The position numbers and the translations under genes were made by a program. 64,000 nucleotides of DNA from Halocafeteria seosinensis (taxonomy: Eukaryota; Sar; Bigyra; Bicosoecida): assembly GCA_001687465.1 (NCBI GenBank), contig LVLI01000121.1:1-64000 (forward strand). The letters are read 5' to 3'. A model generated the notes under the pieces. That model saw only the letters and a list, made by a program, of their open reading frames with translations. It ran no database searches and was not told where the DNA came from. The number at the start of each line of letters is the position of its first letter. The stretch's first letter is position 1. This document shows positions 1-10,727 of the stretch, piece by piece.

Positions 1-3000
1 CTTGAGGAATCAATGAGACATTCTCTGTACCCCAAAACAAGGCATCCGCGTTCACATTGGGAAGGTCCCCACCCGCTGGAGTCCCACCCGACAAAGTGTA
101 TACTGCACTATAGGCAGACGTAATCCCTCGGGAGGCGTTCAGCAGAAGTGTTTCTGCATCATTCCCCTCTAAGAGCTCTTGCCAATTCGTCCCGACGACC
201 GAATACAATGAGAGGAGGTTCTTAGACAAATCAACAGCGGACAATGAAGTCTGTTCTTGTAGGTTTTCAACGATTGCAGTGCAGGAAGCCTTGATAACCA
301 TCGCAAGCAAATGCTGTAACTTCGTAGCCTCAGCAGTGTTGGGTTCGAGTAGCATTGCTTTACTCTTCCCCAGGGCTTGGATAGGATCGAAGAGATGCTC
401 GCCAAGCACATCATCTTGGTAGTCAGTTCGGCGATTCGTCGGATTGTTGATGTTATCGACTATGGTTTTGCAAAGCGCATAAACCAAGTCTTCACCTGCA
501 GCCGTAGAGACTCCTTCCTCCGATTCGGAAAGCAGAGATGCTAGCGTCTCTAGCAGACTCCAATACTGTCCCGTGGGAAGAGCAGAGAGCCTATATTCCT
601 TTCCATGCACAATTTCTGAACGAATTTGCTCGAGTGTATAGTAAAGTAACGGATTGATCGGAGATATTCGCAGAGCCGGGAGTCGGTTGTCACCTTCCGA
701 AAACATATCGAGCCAAATATTTACAAGTCCCACGATGGGAGTCCTATTGCTGCTGTAAACGTTCTCAGCAAGTTTTCTCTGAGATGAAGCGACCACGTCA
801 TTCAAGATTTTCTCCGAGCCCTTTCCCCCAGTGTGGATGATACTCTGTACACTTTCTACAAGCGAGGCCAGGTCAACAAGTCGTAAGTCACTCCCTGGAA
901 TTCCCGGAGATACAAGTTTTGACCACTCTTGACCCAATTCCACTCCCCTAGCTGGAAGTTCTCCTTCCTTTGAAACCAAGCCATGAAGTTTTACAATTTC
1001 CAGAAGCTCCGAAAATCCCAACTTTTCTTTGCTGCTATACAACGTGGAGGAAACCAACCAAAAAGAATTAGTGGTTTCAGTATGAAGCTTTGGATCGTTC
1101 AAGGACGCAGCTACGCGCTCTGATTCACGAAGAGAGAATAGTAAATCCACAGCACCTTCCCCGTTACAGCATTCTAGCACCTTCGCGGGATCCTCAGTCA
1201 CAAGCTTGTTCAGATGTCTTAGCGCATCCTGCTGCAGTGTCATTCGATCGACAGTGTTCTCTAGAAGTCTGATCGAGTTGACATAGTAAAGAAGTGCAGA
1301 TGAGAATTGGGGCGAGCTTGTAAACTCTCCTTTGTCATTATAGCACATGAGATCTAATGAACGCCTTAAAATAAGCAACAAATGGGGAATTTCCGCGCGT
1401 GCTTCAGCCTCATCAAGGGACACTAAGTTGGCGGAGGTCATTTTCTCAATCCAATTTGAGCAAGACCGTACAAGCGAGAGCGCTGATTCATCAATGGTAC
1501 TTTTATCACCTGGTGGCAAAACTCCACCAAGAAAGTAATAGCAAAAATCTTCGAATGACTGAACAACAGCTCGCGAAACGGCAAAAGGTGTCTCCAACAT
1601 GTTGCCAAGAACCGATTCAAGTTGCTGAGTCATTGTCCGCACGTCTTCCATTTCGTAATTGTTCGCTCTCGACGGCAGCATGCATAGAGTGGAAAAACAC
1701 TTTTCACCTAAACGACGAATATCCTCCGTTGAAGCAAATTTATGTTCTTGCATCAGTTTGAGAGTGCTTAGAAAGAAAAGATCGGAAGTTATAATTTCCT
1801 CGTATTCCTCGAGAGGGTTTGCTGCACTCTGCAGTAAAACTCCATTGTATCTGTCGGTGAGACGAATAGTACCGTCCACAAGGCCAGACAAGTCCTTGGA
1901 AAGACCGGAGCGGGTTTTTCTGTCTCTCTCCAATGTGAACTCTTCCAAGGCTAGAGCTATGACATTTGATGACGCAGCTATAGATTTCTCCAAAGATCCT
2001 TGTAACAACTCATGATTTCCTCCCAAAGAATAACTTGCAATAACTCTCATCGCCTCTGCGAAGAACGGGCGATGAGGAGTCCCTAACAGAGCCAATTGCT
2101 CCAGCACACGCGCCAAGGTCTCTAGCGAAAAGTTTCGGAGAGGACTGTGTTCCTCACCATCAGTATCTCCAGGGCGTGCAAACTTGTACCACGATTTACT
2201 AAAAGGTAATAAATTATCTGCTATAGACGTGGCCAACAAAAGCATGTTTGGAGTATCCTGAATCTCGGATCCCTCCTGAATGACGAATAGGACAGAGCTT
2301 AATAGAGTAGGTAACTCCTCTATATCGACTTGAGCCAATTCCGGCCAAAGCCTATCTGCTAATGTGTCGTACAAGGTAGCATCCAACACATTGGATGAAG
2401 CAAATCTTTGGATCGCTGTGGTGAGTTCTTGCGGAGAGGCCTTCTCGGAAAGTAGCTTTGCAAGGAAATAGAAGGGAGACTCTTGCTTACTGCCTTCGTG
2501 AGATGGAAGGCTTGTATCCCCATATCCTCCATTCCAGAATGCCTCAGCGATAGGGATTAAGTCGTCGTAGTGCAGCGAGTCGGATAAGCCATCAAGCTTC
2601 TTGCTGATTAAACTCAAAACCATTGCCGGGTATGTATCAAGTTGGCATAGCGTTCCGCACACGTTACCGATCTCATCACCAGATAAGTCCATGAACATAG
2701 TCGAAAAACTCTTCGGGAATATGTCCTCGGTAAAGCATTTGATACTATTCACCACGAAAGCATATTCGTCATCCGTTACATTGTGATCGGTTCTGATGCT
2801 TCCAGAAAGGGCATCAGATGTCTTCACAAACACACCAGACAGAGTAGTGAACAGAGCAACTACATCGGAAGAATTGATGGGGGAAGCTCCTGCCGCCCGG
2901 GACGAAGAAGCACCCTCCTCCATATACGCGTGCAGCCGTTGCTCGTTCTCTGCTAACAACTCAATTTCCCGTTCAACAAGGTTCGGAATCATTTGGACTA

Positions 3001-4345
3001 TGTTTCTCAAATTTTCGGACGAGAACTGAGTCCTCGAATCCAGCCACTGGTAGAGTGATTGATGAACATTAAGAAGGTCATGAACCTCCATTACTCGTAT
3101 CTTGGTAGTGTTTAGTCCCTGAATGGCCGATGATGCAACCTGGGTAGCTGCTGAAGCGGTTGAAAGTGAAGCAGCTCGAAGCGCGTCACATAATATATGT
3201 CCGGTAACACTTTCCCACTCCGATGATGGGATTTTCGATGCTCTTGACAGAGTCAGAGACAATCCTTCGTGTATCGACTGGACTGCTGAGACCACCTGGG
3301 AAACACTTTTTGCCTCCTGGTGTTTCATCAATTGAGACAGTTTGCCCTCGAGAAAAAGTCGCAGCTCTGACATTTTACTAGGGCTACTACCCGCCCCAAA
3401 CCTCTCGGCGGCACTCTCCCTCAGAGTGGCAAAGGCATCCTCCAAAAGTGGGTCAGCCGAGATACTCTTCTCAATCGCCTTTAGGACACGAGAGGCATGT
3501 TGAGGAGCTAGTTGGGTTTCTTGGGAGGCTAAGTTGTCAGTCCAAAGTTGTAGCACTTCTGAAAAAGCATTGTAAGGCACATCAGGGGTTTCTGAGACAA
3601 TGCTGATTGCTGAAGCTATTCTCCCCAAAGGCCACGATGTGACAGTTTCACGGAATTCCTTACGAGCAACCACGGGAGCCGCCGCTTGGAGTAAATCCAC
3701 ATGTGCCGTATCCCGCGCTCTACGTATCGACTTAAACAGCAATATCGATTCGTTCGGTGGAAGACATGTCGGGTCCTCCATAAGTCTGTTGGCAAATCGG
3801 TGGCACAGTTCCTCATATCTGGTTTCCATTTCCAATTCGGCGGTACCAAAAATGTTTCGCTTTGCTCGACTCGTGTTCATCAGCTCCATCATCTTTGCAT
3901 CATAGTTGGGGTCCTCTCGAGGATTTAATGGGATTCCTAGACGTCTCTTGTGAACGTCAGCATCTTTCACAAATTTTGACACCTTTTGAAACAATTGCAG
4001 CAGCACCGGCGGGGTGAACCACTCGTCCGCGAAGTCGTCTGTAATCTCTAGTATCTCCCGCGCATTCCGGCATTGATCCACACGACCCATGAACTCGTCA
4101 ATATACAACTCACGCTCCATCGATTCCTGAAGACGACTGGAGTCCCGGGTTCGTGGCACTTCAAACTCCTCTTCCTCCTCCATATTTCCTTGATCAAATG
4201 CCGACGAAGCAAAGTGCGCACCATACACAGTACGTCTATGTGTAGCTGCCAGACGTATCCCCTGATATGGCCTTGTAAGAGCATGAGAAAGGCTCAAGTA
4301 TCGCCTCCATGATCTCAGCCCCACCACTCGGCCCACACGCAGCAT
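1..4345 (-). CDS. Very large mitochondrion-targeted alpha-helical protein, C-terminus off the window
   Basis: One uninterrupted reading frame runs from an ATG at 4345 to the left edge of the window, about 1,448 codons with no stop and no intron needed. An in-frame stop at 4358-4360 lies just upstream, which fixes the start. The first 45 or so residues are rich in Arg, Ser, Leu and Ala and lack acidic residues (start MLRVGRVVGLRSWRRYLSL), a typical mitochondrial presequence; a plastid is less likely but possible. An acidic patch follows near residue 50. The rest is a long series of amphipathic helices without recognisable catalytic motifs. The composition resembles organellar RNA-binding helical-repeat families (FASTK/RAP, OPR, heptatricopeptide), but I see no diagnostic repeat or RAP domain, which would lie off the window if present. 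Function is unknown. A decayed copy of part of its N-terminal coding region lies at 5385-5503. Confidence 0.85.
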   Translation of the reverse strand, partial: MLRVGRVVGLRSWRRYLSLSHALTRPYQGIRLAATHRRTVYGAHFASSAFDQGNMEEEEEFEVPRTRDSSRLQESMERELYIDEFMGRVDQCRNAREILEITDDFADEWFTPPVLLQLFQKVSKFVKDADVHKRRLGIPLNPREDPNYDAKMMELMNTSRAKRNIFGTAELEMETRYEELCHRFANRLMEDPTCLPPNESILLFKSIRRARDTAHVDLLQAAAPVVARKEFRETVTSWPLGRIASAISIVSETPDVPYNAFSEVLQLWTDNLASQETQLAPQHASRVLKAIEKSISADPLLEDAFATLRESAAERFGAGSSPSKMSELRLFLEGKLSQLMKHQEAKSVSQVVSAVQSIHEGLSLTLSRASKIPSSEWESVTGHILCDALRAASLSTASAATQVASSAIQGLNTTKIRVMEVHDLLNVHQSLYQWLDSRTQFSSENLRNIVQMIPNLVEREIELLAENEQRLHAYMEEGASSSRAAGASPINSSDVVALFTTLSGVFVKTSDALSGSIRTDHNVTDDEYAFVVNSIKCFTEDIFPKSFSTMFMDLSGDEIGNVCGTLCQLDTYPAMVLSLISKKLDGLSDSLHYDDLIPIAEAFWNGGYGDTSLPSHEGSKQESPFYFLAKLLSEKASPQELTTAIQRFASSNVLDATLYDTLADRLWPELAQVDIEELPTLLSSVLFVIQEGSEIQDTPNMLLLATSIADNLLPFSKSWYKFARPGDTDGEEHSPLRNFSLETLARVLEQLALLGTPHRPFFAEAMRVIASYSLGGNHELLQGSLEKSIAASSNVIALALEEFTLERDRKTRSGLSKDLSGLVDGTIRLTDRYNGVLLQSAANPLEEYEEIITSDLFFLSTLKLMQEHKFASTEDIRRLGEKCFSTLCMLPSRANNYEMEDVRTMTQQLESVLGNMLETPFAVSRAVVQSFEDFCYYFLGGVLPPGDKSTIDESALSLVRSCSNWIEKMTSANLVSLDEAEARAEIPHLLLILRRSLDLMCYNDKGEFTSSPQFSSALLYYVNSIRLLENTVDRMTLQQDALRHLNKLVTEDPAKVLECCNGEGAVDLLFSLRESERVAASLNDPKLHTETTNSFWLVSSTLYSSKEKLGFSELLEIVKLHGLVSKEGELPARGVELGQEWSKLVSPGIPGSDLRLVDLASLVESVQSIIHTGGKGSEKILNDVVASSQRKLAENVYSSNRTPIVGLVNIWLDMFSEGDNRLPALRISPINPLLYYTLEQIRSEIVHGKEYRLSALPTGQYWSLLETLASLLSESEEGVSTAAGEDLVYALCKTIVDNINNPTNRRTDYQDDVLGEHLFDPIQALGKSKAMLLEPNTAEATKLQHLLAMVIKASCTAIVENLQEQTSLSAVDLSKNLLSLYSVVGTNWQELLEGNDAETLLLNASRGITSAYSAVYTLSGGTPAGGDLPNVNADALFWGTENVSLIPQ

Positions 4346-4989
4346 TGCACTGTTGTATCACAGGTCCACCCTCCCTAATGATGTAAATATCGTATACGCG
4401 CCATTTGGCGATATTAGGCGATGCTTGGAAATCAATCAATACAATGAATTCTCTTGACTCAAGCGTACCCCTGCGACCAGCGCAACTGCTGGGGAGGCAA
4501 CACCGGTATAACAAACGCAAGAGGTACATGTTCTTTCGTACGTATGTCCCTCGCAACAAATGCACTGAAAAACATCGTTTGAGGGAAGGAGTAGCAAAAA
4601 GAAAGAAGGAACAGTCACTATTGTTGTACGTACAACGGAGACGTTGACTCTCACGTTCAGGACCGTCATTTCGTCGAAAATAAACTACTGTAATCCCCGC
4701 AATGTTCCCGATGACGAGCCAGTATAGTAGCAATTAATAACCGTCGAGGGTTGTTTGGCTACCAATTAATGCCGCGTATATTGAATGCTATTTGTAGGTT
4801 TATAGCGAGTATTTGTTTATTACCATAGAAACATCCCTGGAAGGGTTTAGGCCCATTCCCTTTGTGCTAAAGCACCTATGGCGCGGGCGTCACCTGGTCC
4901 CCTTTCTCTTAATTTGCGCCTCCTGCATCTGAAGTTTCATATTGACTGAACGTGTACATATTCACTGGGTAGCAAAGCACTGTGAGAAA

Positions 4990-5202
4990 ATGTCTTCGAA
5001 CCGTGACAAAGCCAATTCCTCCCAGGAAGATAGCGACGACAAGAATGTGATCGAAGATTGCACCATCTCGCTTGCGTCTCGAAAAAACTTGAAAACCCCT
5101 GGGTTTGTCTTCAAAAATAAACTCTACTGCAAGCAAGCGAACGTTCCCCCGGACCCCTCGGGCTTGACGGCTCACGGTGACTCGTCGGTGAGGCGGTCCT
5201 GA
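4990..5202 (+). CDS. Small unrecognised open frame, possibly relic
   Basis: A 70-codon frame starting MSSNRDKANSSQEDSDDKN, hydrophilic at first and then containing a KNLKTPGFVF stretch. A weakly similar KSLRTPGISF stretch is readable at about 5551-5580, so the frame may belong to the same duplicated block as the 5385-5503 relic. No known domain, signal peptide or membrane segment was seen. It could be a short gene, one exon of a split gene, or decayed coding sequence. Confidence 0.2.
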   Translation: MSSNRDKANSSQEDSDDKNVIEDCTISLASRKNLKTPGFVFKNKLYCKQANVPPDPSGLTAHGDSSVRRS

Positions 5203-5384
5203 GGCCTTACAACCCCGCACCAACACAGCAAGCGGTGGAAGCGTCTACATAGACTGATCCATGGACCATGGCGCCATGGCTCTGTGGGTTGCACCGTCCT
5301 CGTTAACCAAAGAACAGGAACGCAGGTAAAGCTCTTCGTGCTGAGTCCGGACGATTGCTTCGGTGGGTCTCGATAGACTTAGCC

Positions 5385-5503
5385 CTCCATCGATTCCTGG
5401 AGACGACTAGATGAACTCGGACTTCCTGGTTGAATGGCGGTACTTCAAACTTCTCTTAGTCCTGTATTTTGTCTGGATCAAACGCCGATGAAGCAAAGTG
5501 CGC
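5385..5503 (-). pseudogene. Decayed partial copy of the N-terminal coding region of the large mitochondrial protein gene
   Basis: The plus strand here reads ctccatcgattcctg then agacgact, and later tacttcaaact and aagcaaagtgcgc. The same words occur in the same order at 4115-4219, inside the adjacent large minus-strand gene (residues about 43-77 there). The copy has substitutions and small insertions (119 bp against 105 bp) and its frame is broken by in-frame stops. It is in direct orientation about 1.27 kb away, so a local tandem duplication followed by decay is the simplest explanation. Confidence 0.7.
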
Positions 5504-5733
5504 TCATTATCGTGGAATAGACCTGAATGCGAGCCGAGGAGCAGGAACATGGGCAGTGGGGCAAAAGAGTCTGAGAACCCCCGGTATATCTTTTAGGATA
5601 TACAATAGATTCATACTAGTGTATTGGCGGAATCATACTTGTATGATATGTGATTTCCTCGGAGCACTGTAAACAACTGTGCCGCGTAACACCGCACAAA
5701 GACCCGAGGAACGCCGTTACGTTCGCGAGAAGC

Positions 5734-7585
5734 TTAGTGGCTTGCTTCTATGTAGGCCTCGAAGCAGGGAAAGCGAGCATTATCGTATTGCTGTAAATCA
5801 AAGGCGAGATGCATTACCCCGCCAACGCCTGCAGGAAGAGATAAAGTTCTCAATCCTTAACGCACGACTACACATAATAGCGGTGCAACTCGTACCTTCA
5901 AAAAGAGAGTGAGGAGATTCACCTCCGTGTATATGCCCCTCCTTAATATATTTCCGGTAGTGTTTGAACAGGAACTCGGCAAACATCATCCCTCGGTGGA
6001 TATAATCGTCAGAATTCAATTCGGACTCTACTTGCATGCTCTCTTCAATGTGCCGAAAGAGGCGATACATGGATATGTGTACATATGTGTTCCCTGCAAT
6101 GCCGTGGCATACCCCAACTCTCCTAAGGAGACCGCGATGCCACACAACCTCCGCCGCGTCCACTGCTCCCTGTATGTAACGTTGTTTTCCGAATACTTTG
6201 AACGCTTTGGCGAGTGTCATGCACCAGCCAGGTGCACCGTGGCACCAATGAACGAGTTTATCTTTAGACGAGTCGATGCTTGATCGAAAATTGCCACTGC
6301 ACGAACGTTCACACATTGCTCACAGGTTGTTGATCGAAGCATTTTCAATATACATACCTGTTAAATCTGAAGTACTTCAGACAGTGATCAATGGTCTTCC
6401 TCACCAGTTTCGCTTCATCTTCGTGTAGTAAATTGGTAACACACAGTAACTCGTGCACAATGCCAGCAACTCCGTGTGCCGCTCCCAGGTACCTGCGGTG
6501 AAGAGCATAGAAAGAGCCGTGGATGAATTTGCTGTAACAATGAGACGTATTGTACCTACTTTTTGTCATGCCACTCCCACATGAGTGGACACTCCTCGTT
6601 TCCTAGTCTCTTGCCACTTGAAATTATGGCCTTGGCGACCATTTGAATTTCCTGTAAATCATCGACCCTGCTACACCCAGCATAGGACTCCGCGGCTGAG
6701 CACAATTCTCACGTACATTAGTGGGAATAATTTCAGATCCGCATTGCTCATTTATAAATCTTTGCGCGTGTAAGTATCCAGCTCTTCCAAACAGTAGTTC
6801 GTCATACTCATGGGGCTGCGAGGCTTGCAAAATAGTGAGGTAGAGCTCATTCATATTACCATGCCTGTGCTTACATCTTGTGCTGTTGCAATCAGCTTAC
6901 GGACGCCCTCCACACAGGTGTCCCGGTGCTCCTTATACCCCAGAGCATGATATAATGCAGCTCCGAGTGCATATGGCCCCACGGGTCCTGTGAGAAACGA
7001 GATGCGTTTCTTGTGGCGCTCTGATTCGCTGATACACTGGTTGATGCCATGAGCGCAGAAGGAGCCCAGCTCGGTATCGCCTGTTTGGCGGTACCTAAAA
7101 TAGAGTCTGTCATTGTATATAACATAAGGAAATGAGCCCTCTAGAATTCCTCCAATGTGTAGAATTCTTGAAGGACGTACGAGTAGAGGATACCACAAAG
7201 TCCCGTGTAGATGGACGAATCAAATGATCTCTTATCATTCATCCTCTCTTCTACGACTTGTGTCAATTGTCTCTGGAGCTTTTCGGCTTCCGTATTGGCC
7301 CTGTATTGCGTCGATAAACGTCGAAGGGAATCCTAGCTTATTCTTCCACAAGACGAGCATTTAATTGCCATTACAGTACGTACAGCTTTTTCACAGTCTC
7401 CACATGCTCATGCAATAGTGTTTGGTCAGAGGGGGCCTTCTTGGGGAAATTATGCTCTGTAATGTATTGCATAGAGAGCGTGTAAAAAGGGGAAGGGACC
7501 ACGATCTTGCTCAGTGCGTACCGAAATAGCGATCCGCCATAGTGATAGCGCTGCCCGATGCGTATGGATCGTTATACGACGCCAT
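5734..7585 (-). CDS. LANCL: LanC-like protein (LANCL family), nine exons
   Basis: Exons read on the minus strand: 7585-7522, 7456-7380, 7332-7181, 7094-6875, 6815-6717, 6651-6560, 6492-6358, 6296-5896, 5828-5734. All eight introns are GT-AG, 47-86 bp, and joining them keeps frame to a 444-aa protein, close to the 400-aa norm. Family landmarks in order are SSIYTGLCGILYSY, SFLTGPVGPYALG, YDELLFGRAGYLHA, WHDKKYLGAAHGVAG, WCHGAPG, VCHGIAGN and HSLFEGVGGV. The zinc ligands of the family are present: Cys near residue 298 and Cys-His near 343-344. Eukaryotic LANCLs are cytosolic or peripheral-membrane glutathione-addition enzymes related to bacterial lantibiotic cyclases. The start used gives MASYNDPYASGSAITMADRY; the inner ATG at MADRYF matches plant homologues better and may be the true start. 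A stretch of about 10 residues after MYRLF looks like an insertion or an unspliced mini-intron. It is divergent from the helicase gene at 7712. Confidence 0.9.
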
Positions 7586-7711
7586 TTTTTATGATGAATA
7601 ATAATGTGTTATCATGATATAGCAAATGGCATACGTGTTTCCTCGTGTATGTGTATGAGTTGCTTGACAAGCCTGCATGTAGTTTCCTTCTGATAGAATC
7701 GTACCACCACG
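7586..7711. promoter_or_regulatory. Shared 126-bp divergent promoter region
   Basis: The ATGs of the LanC-like gene (7585, minus) and the DEAD-box helicase gene (7712, plus) are 126 bp apart with no room for separate large promoters. The interval is A/T-rich and has no obvious TATA-type or palindromic site I can assign. Calling it a bidirectional promoter is inferred from spacing only. Confidence 0.5.
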
Positions 7712-10293
7712 ATGAGGCGTATATACAGCATTCAATGCTCTATGAGGAATACGAGAGTGCCGTGGCAGAGATTATTAGGCCCGTATACATGTATACAGAG
7801 GAGCACAACATCGACTGAATTCTCGATTCTTCTCAGCAGGAATTCGGTCTCCTCGTGGAACTCATTTAGAACACCGATTCGGCGTATGAGTTCCACTGAT
7901 AATACTCAGATAAGCAATGGACCCGATGGTTGTATGGGACAATTGGACAAGGACATACGTGATCGAATACAGAAGTCGATTCCCGACTTCCAGCCTACGC
8001 AGGTGCAACAGAAGGTGAGGATTCCTTTCATGCTCTATCAAGTGCGATAGTGTGAGTATATACTGAGCAAAACACCTGTGTTCATGTTTCATGCTATGCA
8101 GGCTCTTGGGCCTTTATTAGAAGGCAAAGATGGACTAATTTGCTCTGAAACTGGAAGTGGCAAGACGTTGGCCTACTTGATTCCTCTGATGCAGAGGTTA
8201 TTTTATTCGACAGATATTACGAGTGGGGTCTCCAACGACACAACAGGAGATCCTCGTCTTGTTATTCTGGTACCTACGCAAGAACTAGTGCATCAATTAA
8301 TCGGTGTAATTCGTCAATTATGGCCAAGGAATCGAGAGTCCCCTCAGCAAAAGAAGTCAATGGAGGAAGGAGATGAATTGTCTATTGGGGACACAACAGT
8401 GCCATGCTATTCAAATGTTGGTCCGGGTAAATCACACAGAGCTCATACAATAGTCGGGACTCCGAGAGCTGTCCTCGAGAATATACCACCTAGACGGCTT
8501 CGAGGTGTGCAGGCTCTTGTCCTGGACGAAGCTGATCTCCTTCTTTCAGGTAAGTCCATTCGAAGTGTCGAAATGGATGCAATTACTAATTTTCATGTGT
8601 TGCTGCTGCTTGCATACCTCAGGAGACTACGCAAATGCAACGACGGACGTACTTGACATCTTTCTGCCCCGACACCTTATGGCTCGACCTCCGCAATACG
8701 TCTTTTGCGGTGCAACAATACCTAACAGAGGGAAACGATCTGTTGCTGCATATATCGATCGGTTTTTCAAGTAGGTCACTATTTACTTGACTGTGCCTCG
8801 CTTTCTAGCCGTATTCATGCACGGTGCATTGATTATCTACTTGCAGAAACGCGGTGCAGATCTTTTCTGACAGAAAACATAAACAGAATGAATCACTGAC
8901 GACGTCCTACATGACTGTGGATGAAGCTGAAAACATTTATAACCCGGAAGTGAAAACGAAACTAGATATCCTGTTCAAAACAGCTATCAACTCCACCAGC
9001 GGCGGAGCTAGCGGTGCAAGGGACATTGACCCTGAAGATATCTCGAATGCCATAGGAACTGCGCGGTCAAATACGCTAACTCGGAACGAGCATTCTAAAG
9101 CATTGTATAATTATACAGATATGGATAGTGAACCATCGTTCGACAATATCTCCATCGATGAAATGGTGGATGGGAGGAACAAGGACTTGATCCAGTATAC
9201 GATATTTGAAAACACGGTAGTTCCATCGCAGGGAGTACTACAAGAGTATCATGCCGCTCTAGACGCTGAAGCGGAGAGAAAGGAGCACGTGGACCATATG
9301 AAACGTCAGGCCTTATTGGAGCTCCTGTTGATGCCAACCCAATATCGAGGTAGGTTGACACATGAATCGCGACATGAGTCCCGCTTCGACCTTGCACTGG
9401 ATGATATTCTCCGGAAGCAAAGTGGTAAGAACCCCTTGATTGCCCAATTTGAAGAAGAAAAGGCATTGGGCCGTATCGGCAAGCATAATGGCGGCGAGAG
9501 GAGTAACTTGGGGCGCCACGCGCGACGGAAGAGGGCTAAAGAAGATCACTATCAGCAATTAATCGCGTCAAAATCCACGAAAGGCCTTGAAGCAGAAGAC
9601 TCCACTTCAGCAGAACCTGCTTTCGGGAGGATACTGTTACCTGGAACTCTAGTTTTCTGCAATTCTGCCAAACGAGCAAGCGAACTGACGGAGTGGTTAC
9701 AAGAGCGAACGTCGTCTCGAGTAGCGGCGGGATTGCACCGAATGTTACCGAAGAAGAAACGCCAACAAAATCTGCAACGCTTCTTAGATGGCCAGCTTCC
9801 TATTTTGGTCTGCACCGATATTGCATCTCGGGGAATAGATACCACACATGTGCGTCATGTGATCCAGTATGACTTTGCAACAGACATAGTTAGCTACTTT
9901 CACCGGATCGGTAGGACAGGGAGGATGAATACTCACGGCTATGCATCACATATTGTTTCAAGAGATGACGCGTCTTTAGCCGCTGCAGTTCGATTCGTAG
10001 AAGAAAACGGATACGACATTGAAGGACTCTTCTCTCGAAAGCGGGGATTCCGGAGAAGGCTACGCCGGAGCCAAGAATTTCTTCAGCAAGAGAAAGAAGA
10101 ATGGGAGTCTCTGTTGTCTGAGACAGAATACAGTCACGGCAAGTTAGAAAAGTTTACAAACCATGCATCCATGGAGAGCTCTATGGAGGTAGCCGAGGAC
10201 GCCTCGAAGAGCTCTCAGAAGCGGAGGAAGTCGAAGCGAAGAAAAGGAATGATTAAAGGTGCATACGGTATGGATCTAGGTGTTATGTCCTGA
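7712..10293 (+). CDS. Mitochondrial DEAD-box RNA helicase (DDX28/MRH4-like)
   Basis: Exons 7712-8014, 8102-8549, 8623-8770 and 8847-10293; introns of 87, 73 and 76 bp, all GT-AG. The 781-aa product begins with an Arg/Ser/Thr-rich presequence of about 65 residues (MRRIYSIQCSMRNTRVPWQR), so mitochondrial import is likely. Helicase motifs in order: Q-motif-like PDFQPTQVQQ, Walker A SETGSGKT (near 116), PTQE (Ia, usually PTRE), GTPRAV (Ib), DEAD (near 243), GAT in place of SAT (III, near 278), LVFCNSAK (IV), CTDIASRGID (V, near 621) and HRIGRTGR (VI, near 651). The gap between motifs III and IV holds about 280 extra residues, mostly charged, an unusual insertion between the two RecA lobes. The C-terminal tail is Lys/Arg-rich and probably binds RNA. 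Homologues act in mitochondrial large-ribosomal-subunit assembly; that role is inferred here. Confidence 0.9.
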
Positions 10294-10727
10294 ATGTGTG
10301 AAAAGACGGTTGCCAACATAGATGGCCAAAGAACTTCCTTTACCACCGGAGCTTTTCTCATATCCGACAGGGCATAGTCATCCGTCTACTTGGTATCCGA
10401 TATTGGCGTATTGGTCACACACCGGAAGGTGGGGTTAAGGCTTCGGGAACTGCTGTTGATGGATATGAGTCAAGTAACACTCGATCGTAGGAGGTTGAAG
10501 TATGTTGTCGTATTGCCTTTACTGGGAACGACGAAAATTGATTCAATTGACTCGCTTTGGTTAGAGTGATCCAAGGAAATACCTAAGAAGTACAAGTTGT
10601 TGAGCGTTGGAAATAGTTTCTAATACTTGTTTCAGTCGAGTTTTGTTGAAATTAATACCATGCTTGATTGTTTTTGTAGGGTATCATTTAGGCGTTCAGG
10701 TTTTACAGCACTTACACTCTGTTGCAT
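10294..10727. other. Intergenic, nothing assignable
   Basis: This 434-bp stretch separates the stop codons of two convergent genes. It should contain both 3' untranslated regions. I see no open frame of note, RNA gene or repeat. Confidence 0.6.

Larger units (their letters stand above)
4346..5733. other. Intergenic gap with decayed duplicate sequence
   Basis: About 1.4 kb between the divergent starts and ends of the flanking minus-strand genes. It holds the 5' leader and promoter of the large mitochondrial protein, an unrecognised 70-codon frame at 4990-5202, and a degenerate direct repeat of the neighbouring gene at 5385-5503. Other short open frames here show no family resemblance. No RNA gene or mobile-element end was seen. 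Confidence 0.6.

Noticed and set aside
4236-4733. 165-codon minus-strand frame overlapping the start of the large mitochondrial gene
   Set aside because: It is in a different frame from the clearly coding large gene and its N-terminal part has no protein-like features; treated as a shadow.
9095-9845. Several minus-strand frames of 80-120 codons inside the helicase gene
   Set aside because: Antisense shadows of a confirmed helicase exon, with no family resemblance.
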